Below, one piece after another: positions 55,601-64,000 of a DNA stretch of 64,000 bases. The stretch lies in assembly GCA_025617745.1 (NCBI GenBank), contig CM046866.1:13895725-13959724 (forward strand). Reading direction: 5' to 3'. The notes below the pieces were generated by a model that did not search any database, had not been told where the DNA came from, and saw only the letters and a list, made by a program, of their open reading frames with translations. Within the stretch, counting starts at the first letter, position 1. Every line of letters begins with the position of its first letter. A program made the translations under genes and the position numbers. Source of the DNA: Heliocidaris erythrogramma. Taxonomy: Eukaryota; Echinodermata; Echinoidea; Camarodonta; Echinometridae.

Positions 55601-57434
55601 TAAATTGATCACATTTTGTTCTTCAAATTGGCAAAAATAATGTTTTTTTTTAGTGCTAAATGGTTTTGATAAGGTACAGTGTCTTTGAAAACAATTTATA
55701 TGGTTGGGAACTTTGTCGTAAAGTTGAAAAAAACTGCCAATTTTGATTAACAAAAATGATTTTGAACCGCCCATTGTGTTGCCAATTTAAGGATTTTAAA
55801 CCTTATTCTCCTTTTTAAAAGTCTTGGCATCAAACGCAATATGTTGATAACAAAAATGGACACAGTGTGTGCAGAAAATTTTGTTCTTTCTACTCATGCA
55901 TCTGGTATATTTTTTAGAGCTCTGAATCAAAAGTTATTGAGCCATACCACAAAAAGTTGTCGATTGTCTCAAAAGGGTTAAAATGGTGCAGCAGTCTCTT
56001 CCATTACTTTGTAAATACAATTCTCTGCTTATTTTTTTCCCCCACTGTACAGGACATATGTAGTGAGAAGAGTGCAGGATGCTTTTCGGGAACATAAATC
56101 AGAAACAAATCCAGAGCTTATAGAGGGATACATCAGGAAGGCACAGGACAATCTGCTGATAATCAAAAGACAGGTACCAGACCAGATAAATACAACACGA
56201 TAAAAACTATTTTCGAAAAATAAACTCAAGACAATTTCAATAGCCCTGTCTATCAACTTTAGAAATGTGCGAACATTGCAATGGTGTATTACATAATCCG
56301 AACCTGATTTCTATGGGCAGTACAATAGGCCTTTGAAATTGCCCTTGAGTTTATTTTCGAAAGTAGTTCTTATCGTGTTATACATTTCCTCTTTTGCCAT
56401 TTAACCTGTAAACTGATATTTCATCAAGGATTTAAACCGTAGCAATCCCCAAGAAATATTTTGCTCTATATGTTAGAGTTTCCATGGAGTTATACTACGT
56501 TCAAAATATGGGCTTCAAATATTAATTCAATAAAGAGATATTGCAATTTTAATTGAATCTCTATAAGCGTAAAAGCGACTCTTGATTAGAGTCGTCAATG
56601 CACCCGTACGGACTCGCCAAGATAAGGGCTCATGCGGAACCAAACATGGAGTTCGGTTCCGCGCGAGCATTTTCATGTTATCCTTGATTTCCTTCATACT
56701 CTTTAAATGTTGACCTATAGAATACCAGATAAAGTTCTTTCAGGTCAATTTTATACTTTATAGCTGTACGCAAATTATATATTCAGGTGATTGGTGCTCT
56801 TTGAGAAACGGCCATTTTGTATTTTATTGAAATTTCTGGATCCCCATTTATCATTATTGCACTATAAAAATGTGAAAAGGTTGTCATTTTTTGTTAAATC
56901 TCAGATTTTTTTTTTTTTTTTTTTTTGTATTAGATATTTAGAATATATTCATTGACATTGAAATTTATATGTATCTGACTTAAATAACTCTCAATATAAT
57001 GTGTCATATATGTACAGTGCTTAAAGCATTTAAGGATTTTAACTGAGGGAAATGATTTTGACAAAGGGTAAGATGGAACAGGCAGGAATGCTGTCAGTAT
57101 TTAGGACAAACATTTAAAGAAGAAATATTAATAATGTATATCATCTGGAGCCAGAAGGGCATTAACTCTATACTTTAACACAGAGTTAACATCCTTCTGA
57201 CACCAAACAGACATTATGATTTACTTTTGTTTAACTCATGCATGACATTTCTGTTATTTTACTTTCAAAAGTAAATTGGAAGTGATTATCCTGGCATAAA
57301 GCTCTGGCCAGCAGCCATTATGAGAGCATAGTATAAGGTTTCCTCACTTTCAATCATCCATACAGGCCACCATTAGCCAACTCTACAGGGAACCCAAACT
57401 GGTCATCGAGAGCGACACCGCAGAGAAGAGCTAG
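52545..57434 (+). CDS. LYRM4: LYRM4 (ISD11), complete, three exons
   Basis: LYRM4 is the small mitochondrial LYR-motif protein that, with acyl carrier protein, stabilises the cysteine desulfurase NFS1 in the iron-sulfur cluster assembly complex. Exons 52545-52636, 56053-56173 and 57366-57434 join in phase to 93 codons, against 91 in human. Visible: the LYR motif in VLRLYREMLREAQKF, GYNYRTYVVRRVQDAFREHK, and the C-terminal QLYREPKLVIESD, all matching the family. Splice sites are GT-AG. A polyadenylation signal may be aataaa at 58182. The start codon lies 39 bp from the right end of the giant transposon, so the present 5' UTR and promoter are at least partly transposon or displaced sequence. 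Confidence 0.96.
52922..54228. repeat. Tandem duplication in LYRM4 intron 1
   Basis: A 699-bp unit (52922-53620) is followed by a 608-bp copy (53621-54228) lacking an internal stretch of about 90 bp. Both start tggcattaatcactcatag. The first bases recur again at 54229, marking the third junction. Long open frames inside are mirrored in both copies but look non-coding. Confidence 0.9.
54250..55165. mobile_element. Degenerate inverted-repeat element (weak)
   Basis: Near both ends, in inverted order: taagcctgagtc, accggtgcatcgat, and a ttcgatcgaa palindrome. The roughly 900-bp body has no gene. Probably a decayed DNA element. Confidence 0.35.
55568..55981. mobile_element. TTAA-flanked element, 414 bp
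   Basis: TTAA at 55568-55571 and 55978-55981; the body starts cccttt and ends aaaaggg. piggyBac-type non-autonomous candidate directly before LYRM4 exon 2. Confidence 0.4.
56053..56173 (+). CDS. LYRM4: LYRM4 exon 2
   Basis: 121 nt; acceptor CTGTACAG, donor GTACCA; encodes TYVVRRVQDAFREHK through NLLIIKRQ. Confidence 0.95.
56441..56803. repeat. Dispersed repeat family A, copy 3
   Basis: In LYRM4 intron 2; similar to the two RELCH-intron copies, including aatattttgctctatatgtt and gagttcggttccgcgcgagc. Confidence 0.75.
57366..57434 (+). CDS. LYRM4: LYRM4 exon 3
   Basis: Acceptor CATACAG; 22 codons (ATISQLYREPKLVIESDTAE...) and TAG at 57432-57434. Confidence 0.95.
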   Translation, partial: ATISQLYREPKLVIESDTAEKS

Positions 57435-58610
57435 CCAAGAGAAGACAGGTCATGCGGACAGTTTCCTATGCAATAACTGGGGTCATGTAAGTGACACTGA
57501 GTGAGGATTCTGGAAATATGGATTCCCCAAAGCGACCTCTTTTCTGTTGGGCTAAGACCTATGTCTCCTTTTTCCGTTAACCCCTGGTGGTGGAGGGTAC
57601 TCGACTAAAGCTCAAAAGGACTTTGGAGAAAAGAGGAAAGAGACTGTGAATTGCAAGAATGTAAAGTTATGTACATTTAAATGTACAGTGTGTATGTTGT
57701 CATGGACACAATGGTGATACACTTGTGTAAAACCTGAAGTATCTTTTTTAGCCATGCCAGTATGTAAACCTATATCGGGATACAAAAATGTATATGCTTC
57801 CGTTTCCCTCATATCCCTATTTTCATTTACTACATATGAACAAGATGTAATACATCTTTGATATACCGGTACTAAGCTTTGTATTTAATTCACTCTAGTG
57901 TTCCCAACATTTTGCCTTAGACATTCTCTCTGGTCCTCAATTCCTTAAAGATATAGGGTACGGCCTTAGGTTGCTATTTGTTTTTTAACCCATTGCATAC
58001 GGAAACCGGATAGTCCCTGTATTAAGCCTATGGCAATGGGAGAAGTTAGTAAGCAATGGGTTAACTTAAGTTGGGTTTAGGGTTCAGTGTAGCACATTCT
58101 CAATGCTGGTTGACCTAGCAGACTTCAACATTTTCCATACAATCTACTGATTACATAAACAAAATTCAGTGCTTTATTACGAATAAATGAAAATTAGTCT
58201 GTTTTGCCTTGAGTGAAAAGATACTAATTTCTATATGTGTAATGAAGTTGAGTAAAGGTAATGGTGAAATGCTTTTTCATTGATATTTTGTATTGAAATG
58301 ACTGGTTGGTAATGGAATCTTGTTTCTTATGTTGAGAGATGTGATGGGATGTGAAAAACAGACTGTTTTGAGATAGAGTGATAGAATTTAAAGGAAGCAA
58401 TCATTCTAGGATTTTGATTATTAAAAGTATATATTTTATTATGTGAGAGGTTATTATGATGATACTGATAATTTAATTTAAAAAATTGTTGACAAGGTTA
58501 AATGATCTACGACATGCACAAACCAGATACAGATCTTTGATGGTTTGATGATTTATTTTACCAGACTGCTACGAAAGCATACGTAAGCATACGCTTGTAA
58601 GTAAGCAACC
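57435..58610 (+). other. LYRM4 3' region and spacer
   Basis: Presumed 3' UTR up to about 58205 (aataaa at 58182), then spacer. No further gene seen. Confidence 0.5.
57985..58064. mobile_element. TTAA-flanked mini-element, 80 bp
   Basis: Perfect 12-bp inverted ends (ttaacccattgc / gcaatgggttaa), with TTAA outermost. Inside the presumed LYRM4 3' UTR. Confidence 0.5.
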
Positions 58611-58659
58611 ATGGGACCGACGGCTTTAAGTCCTCTCCAAGGGACTTGGTTAATGAGGA

Positions 58660-59035
58660 TTAATGCCTTAATAATAATTATAATAATAATATATTACATT
58701 TATATTGCGCATTATGTGAATACTTCAATGCGCTTTACAAAGTTATTGGTTATTACCCCTGGTCATTGGATTTCAAGCCTGCACACAAGTGTGCACTATC
58801 TCCACTCCTTAGGGAGCATTCCTACCATTTTGCACCGTTCACATGCATGCATGTAGGGCAATGGCAAATACAGTCACATTGACTTTTGGCAATCCTCACA
58901 GGTACCCATTATCTCCTGGGTAAGAGTGGCAATGTAGATTAATGTCTTGCCAAAGGACGTTAGTGCCGTGGCGGGACTCGAACCGCGAACCATGCGATCC
59001 ACAGTCCGGTGACGTATCCACTAGACCACAACACC
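58660..59035 (-). mobile_element. tRNA-derived SINE
   Basis: Minus-strand element. Its tRNA-like head at 59035-58963 has an A-box (tggtctagtgg at 59028-59018) and a B-box (ggttcgagtcc at 58984-58974). The body contains a segment resembling gcgctttacaaag, and the tail is (aat)n near 58670-58690. It is not a functional tRNA gene because no proper cloverleaf is formed. Confidence 0.7.
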
Positions 59036-59064
59036 TCTACAAATACTGGAAATACAGTCACCAA

Positions 59065-59205
59065 AGGGCACCTCTAGTCCAGTGGTGGGGCACCTTTTGT
59101 TTGGTGGACAAAACGTGCCCCACCACTTCCATTCTCCAAGCCCAACCTTCTGCTACCTCTGCACAGCGCTATATACCACTGAGCCATCGCGCTGCCTCCT
59201 TTGAA
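59065..59205 (-). repeat. Second tRNA-like SINE fragment (possible)
   Basis: The minus strand begins ggcagcgcgatggctcagtg, an A-box-like sequence, followed by a poor B-box and a palindrome around gtggtggggcac. Fragmentary. Confidence 0.35.
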
Positions 59206-61189
59206 ATCTTGAAATCTTGACACAATAAGTGTAGATTCGCCCCTTTATGCATCTTGGAAACAAAAGGAAAGTGTCTCTGAACATGTTTTGTGCATAATTT
59301 TTCCCTAAAACGTATAAATACTAATAGTGATAGATTGTGCCCTGTAAGTGCGCTTCTTCACTTAATGTCTTGCATGTTGTTGGGTAATGATTAACAATAC
59401 TGGAAATACAGTCAGATGAAACTAGTCTTAAGATTCCTTGACTTCAAGGTTTTCAGTTCATTCCCCCACCCTCCATATTTTCTCCAGTTTCCACTCTCCT
59501 TTTCTTTACAGGTACATGTACAAGTGACGAGTTTAGTTTTATTGTCAAGGCCATATACCACTTTAAAAAATGATAGCAGGGCAAAGGAAGAGCTCTCCAT
59601 GCAAAACTAGGCAGAAGCATTGAAACTTTATACATGTAGGCCCAAGTTTCACAAGTTAGAATGGGAAATCAATGTTTTTTTTTTAATGAATTTTTTTTTT
59701 TTCAGGTAGGTATCCTCTCAGAATGACTTTGTTGATGGAGTGGCTATTTTCAAAGAAAATGCACTAAGTACTCTACTCTTTTCATGCACAAAATCTGTGG
59801 ATGCTTTCAAAATATTGTGTGATTCTTGTATTGACTTTCATTCTTAATATAAAATGTATATTAATAGGTCAGAGAATATTAATATTACGATTTGAATGTT
59901 TAACAGGGTTTGTTGAGACATGATATTGTTATAATATCAGTATTTCATGATTTCAGGGAAATCGCTGGTCATTAAATGTAAGATAGTGAATGGCACCTTT
60001 GAAGACTGTTTCATTTACGTTACATATGCCCACTGTCCAGTGTGTGCTTGTGTACTTCAGTATAATCATGAATCAATCGTAAACAGGTTACTGATATGAG
60101 AATTAAATATTAAAGATTATGGGGATGGATCATTACAATAAATTGATTTCAGATATAATTCTCAAATTGTTACAATCACTTTCAGAAAAGGGATTTTTTT
60201 TCCTGTGTTGATGAACATTCGGTACTTATTCTTAGGCTTTGCAGTTGGCCGTTCTGATTCTTTGGTGAAATGTTTTTACTCGGGTGAAATATTAACACCA
60301 GTAAAATGAGTGAAGTTGAGACATCTTTTTGTTAGTCGTGTGCCCGGAAGAGGGATGCAAATACAAATTTTGCTTTAATGTTATTTCTATATATTTTTAG
60401 TTTTGTTAATGGAAGGATGAAGAAATATCGAGAAGTTATAGCCTCTCACTAGTTAACAATTTAGACTTTGGACTGAAATATGTTGACCTAGTCAAAGAAA
60501 GAGCAAACTTGTATTTTTAGAACTGCACACCAAGTTGCTGTTTATATGTTCACGCAATTCTGCTGGGCGGACGGACGCACAACATGTTTTCTCAAAAAGA
60601 AAAAAACCAGCAAAGAAGTTACAAAATTCAATGTTTTAGATTTCAATCAATATATATACTCTGGATTTATATTTGACTTACTACTAGTATCCTTTCCGAA
60701 GGACATACATGTATCTGGAGGTCAGTTTTACACAATTTCTTGTTGATTTGAAGACAACAAGCACTGCTTCAGACCAAAGTCTGTGTTTAATTTGACCTTT
60801 TATCATACTGGTTTTAGGGGTTCAATTTAACAAGTAATACACCAATATATACGTTTATTGGTGTTAATACAGGAGTACATGGATTAAGAATATTACAGAC
60901 ACAGATGACATTTCATATACAATAACGTGTATTTGCAGGGTATAATCTTTGGAATGTACATGTCCAAAGGTACATCTTTAAGAATGTAGACGTGCCATAA
61001 ATTAAGAAATGTAAAATGCGATACATTATTTTGATATTTTATATTTTATGAAATGCTATGTAAGCATTACTTGTTATTAAGCAAGTAAGAAATATAAGCA
61101 ATTAAACATGGGAGTAAATCATAATAAAATACCATACTGAATTCATTGCTGTGTTGTGTCTATGGTTACATGTCATTTTTCCAAAGGTT

Positions 61190-61440
61190 CATAATTCTTA
61201 AGGTTCGTAATTCTGAATAAAATATGTAGGGCTCTATTGTATTTTCTGAATTACGAACCTTCGGATTTATGGACATTTTTTCATTTTCTGAATTACTAAC
61301 CCTATTTCATTTTCGCCATTGCAGACCTTCGGAATAACAAACCTTCGGAGAAATACATCAAAATATATGTTGAGATTTATGAATCCTATTTCATTTTTGG
61401 AATGATGAACCTTACCAAAAAACGAGCATTCGGGAAAACG
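61190..61440. repeat. Degenerate gaaccttcggaata short tandem repeat
   Basis: Multiple copies of a unit like aattacgaaccttcgga on both strands, spaced irregularly. Confidence 0.65.
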
Positions 61441-61840
61441 AGTAACCCCACCCCGTGTCTATAATGTATATTCCCTGCCTGGCTTTCTACCACTTTCCGC
61501 TCTGTGCTCTCTTTTTTCTTCTTCTCTCTGTGCCACTCCCCCTCTCTCTCTCTTTCTCTTATGCTCTCTGCTGGCATTTTATGTTTCTTTTGCTGTCCCT
61601 TATTTCCTTCGTTCTTATCTCGCTGTCTGTCTTTGTTTCTGTCTCTGTCTCTTTCGCTTATTTTTTTTTCTAAAACCAGTTTGTCATGAAGGTTTTTTTT
61701 TTTTTTTACTCCCGGCCCCACGTCCGAGGCTATAACTCACATAGAGAGAGAGAGAGAGATAATGGAAAGGGAATGAGAGAAAGATAGAAGAGGTTAAAGG
61801 GATTTGAGAGAAAGAAATGAGGAAGAGGTAGACACAGGCA

Positions 61841-62198
61841 TTGGCGGATCCAGGGGAGGGGGCACTTCCGGCCCGTGCCCCCCCCCCCTTTTGGAAGAAA
61901 AATATGCCTTTTGACCATAGACAATCCGCCATTTTCTCGATTGTGCCCCCCTTTTTAGAATGAGGACCCTTTTTTTTTTGCTTGTCAGGGAATTATAGAA
62001 GGAAACTGGACCCCCATAACCCCCACTGAGCGAATTTTGAAGCTCTTGGGGGGAAAAAATTGTTGCCACCCCCTCCCCCTCCCGCACTGAGCGACTTTTC
62101 GAGAAGCTGGAGAGACCAAAAAAATACGGGTCTACCAAAAGTTGACAAACCTGCATTTGTGTGCCCCCTCTTATACTCGATCCTGGATCCGCCCCTGG
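61841..62198. mobile_element. Inverted-repeat element with ggcggatccagg ends
   Basis: tggcggatccagggg at the left and cctggatccgcccc at the right face each other. The body of about 350 bp is rich in C and G runs. MITE-like; no gene. Confidence 0.55.
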
Positions 62199-62564
62199 AC
62201 ACAGGTAAAGGGAAACAAGGAAAGTTGGAGGGGCGGAAAGGAGGAAAGACACTGATTACAGAAAGGGAGAGGGGAGAGACAGGTGAGATAGATCAGGGTC
62301 GTGTCCTATAAAAGAGTTGTGATTGATATCATTTGCAAATAATTTGTAATCAATCGCAACTTTTTTATAAGGCGGGACGGACCCATCGATAGATCGATCG
62401 AGAGCTAGAGAGAGAGAGAGAGGGAGAGAGAGAGAGAGAGGGGGGGGGGGGGGGGAGAAAAGGGAGAGAGTGCGCAAGAGATAAGCCCCATTATTACGTA
62501 CTAAGGAGCGTGATTAAGGAGCGCGTGCGCAGCAAGTCATTGCGCACTATTTACAACAAAACCT

Positions 62565-62789
62565 GTCCGGTGATTGGTTGAAAGTTCTTATTCCAAAGTA
62601 AGATACGTCATCACCACACTCATTTGCATACAACCGCTGCGCGCCTGGCGCCGCCTGGAGATATGGTGAAGTTTATCAACATAACTCTGTTTAAAGCTGA
62701 ACAAGATAGAAGTTCGTAAAAATTCTTCGGAGTCTTTGCTACTTTCAGAGCCTTTCAGACACTTCTGACGAAAAATAGAAATTGAGCAG
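62565..62789 (+). promoter_or_regulatory. Promoter and 5' untranslated exon of a right-edge gene
   Basis: An inverted CCAAT box (gattgg at about 62572) and atttgcat (about 62621) precede a stretch ending in a strong donor (GCAG|GTAAGA at 62789/62790). The transcription start is unknown. Linked to the coding exon at 63502 by consensus splice sites only. Confidence 0.45.
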
Positions 62790-62829
62790 GTAAGAACATC
62801 TACATAATTACGTATGCAGGTTGGAAGAG

Positions 62830-63060
62830 AGAGAGAGAGAGAGGGAGAGTTATGTATGTTATCTAAACATTGTTAACAATAATAATGATAAAACACTAGA
62901 AACAAACAAAACAACGAATGGCAGAACAAGAAGAACAACAACAACAAGAAGGAGAAAGAAGAAGAGACGGGAAAAAATTTTTTTTAAAGAAAGAAATAAA
63001 GAGAAGTAAGACAGAAAGAAATAAAGAAAAAAGAAATGAGTAAACATGAGAAGAAAGCTT
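62830..63060. repeat. Purine-rich low-complexity DNA
   Basis: GA and A-rich runs in the first intron of the right-edge gene; no coding role. Confidence 0.7.
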
Positions 63061-63502
63061 AGTGGAAACTATAATAGACTAGGTGCATATTCATGGTTAT
63101 AATTAAAACATACAAAATAGAGACGTAAAACACTGATGGAAGGTGAAAACAATAACTTAAAGAGCTACTAAAAGGAAATAGAAAGCTACTAAAGGGAAAT
63201 AAAGAATATAACGAAAAGAGAGAGAGAGAGAGAGAGAAGAAAAAAAAAACACCTTATAAATTCATTGGCATTAGGAGGAGACATCGAAAGACCGTCCAAA
63301 GGATACTTTACATGTACATGTAATTGTGACATTCTATATTTATAAGTCTCACTGTATAAATTGTAATTATAAAGAGGAGATTATTAATAATCATAATATT
63401 TTTTGAATAAAGCCTGAACAAATCTCATTATCTTAAATTTAATAGTACTACTCTAAAATTGCTTATCAAAACTGAACATTTTTGAATAAAAATTATCCTA
63501 GA

Positions 63503-63607
63503 ATGTCTGGTTTACTTCGCCGCGTTGGTGTGATGTTGAGAAACTGTTCCAACACTCCTCCTATTCTCAGTCGAGACATCATCAACGAAGCTAAGAATCG
63601 AACAAGA
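63503..63607 (+). CDS. First coding exon of an unrecognised gene (partial)
   Basis: Acceptor ATCCTAG then A-ATG. 35 codons, MSGLLRRVGVMLRNCSNTPP then ILSRDIINEAKNRTR, then donor GTAAGT at 63608 in phase 0. The Arg-rich amphipathic start without acidic residues resembles a mitochondrial targeting peptide. The protein family is not recognised and the rest lies to the right of the window. Confidence 0.55.
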
Positions 63608-64000
63608 GTAAGTGTAATTTAATTCAGTTCAATTCAGTTTAATGACATTTATTTTCAACCAAGTAATAAATGAACAAAATAACTTACACGCTTTATTAAA
63701 TACAATTAACATTATGACAAAATATACATTCATTGGTACATGCATAGTTTATATCAGTTTTAATGCATGCTCCCTTCATTTCATTTTGTCAAAGTTCTGG
63801 CCAAATTGCTATGATATAAATGACTTTTTGTTCAATAATTATTGCCTGAATTATCAGGAAAGTTCAGAAGATGCGATGCATATCATAAGAACACTATCGA
63901 CAAAATGATTTTTATCGTTTTGCCTTGCGGGTGCTGATTTTATTTTTTCTTTTAAAAATCATGAATGTAAACTCCCTTTGTCTATAATAACGATAACATT

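Larger units (their letters stand above)
59206..62640. other. Intergenic region, no gene recognised
   Basis: AT-rich spacer with CT and GA microsatellites (61500-61650, 61740-61765, 62405-62445), a ttcggaa-type short repeat (61190-61440) and one inverted-repeat element (61841-62195). ORFs are repeat artefacts. Confidence 0.6.

Noticed and set aside
58963..59035. Functional tRNA gene
   Set aside because: A- and B-boxes are present, but the stems do not pair as a cloverleaf and a SINE body with an AAT-rich tail follows.
61386..62477. Several Ser/Leu-rich or Arg/Glu-rich open frames
   Set aside because: All derive from CT/GA microsatellites and G/C runs; no domain, start context or splice support.

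Overview
The window is animal nuclear DNA. It has spliced genes with GT-AG introns, microsatellites, many short inverted-repeat elements, and both LTR and non-LTR retrotransposons. The motif acatgtacatgta, the palindromic mini-elements and the tRNA-derived SINE suggest a marine invertebrate deuterostome, most likely an echinoderm such as a sea urchin. That placement is inference; nothing in the window names the species.

Host genes. (1) RELCH (KIAA1468; LisH, coiled coil and HEAT repeats) lies on the minus strand. Its start codon is at 17423, and 13 exons in continuous phase run down to 1253, giving about the first 752 residues. The 3' part of the gene lies beyond base 1. (2) LYRM4 (ISD11) is complete on the plus strand: three exons at 52545-57434 encoding 93 aa. 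(3) At the right edge a plus-strand gene begins, with an untranslated exon ending at 62789 and a first coding exon at 63503-63607. Its product is not recognised. RELCH and LYRM4 are divergent; about 31 kb of the 35 kb between their start codons is mobile DNA.

Mobile DNA between them. 18254-24129 is a young Ty3/gypsy element: two 215-bp LTRs with one difference, a 5-bp target duplication, a fused gag-pol ORF and a late frame break. 26938-52495 is read here as one very large foldback-type DNA transposon of the Mutator (MULE) kind. A 10-bp direct repeat (cccattcgaa) flanks it, and its ends are short inverted repeats that each carry two GCGACCA motifs. Inside the ends are two inverted arrays of a 231-237 bp satellite: about 40 copies on the left and 7 on the right. 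Between the arrays, on the minus strand, are a transposase with a PHD finger and a DDE-like core, and directly after it a protein joining a ubiquitin-specific protease domain to a Ulp1/SENP protease domain. A full-length L1-like LINE (34952-41927, both ORFs open, 16-bp target duplication) has inserted into the left array.

The right end of the big transposon lies 39 bp upstream of the LYRM4 start codon, so on this haplotype LYRM4 is cut off from its original upstream DNA. The introns and intergenic DNA hold several families of small non-autonomous elements, hairpins and tandem repeats, listed individually. The most unusual item is the satellite-armed transposon with its transposase and double-protease gene pair.
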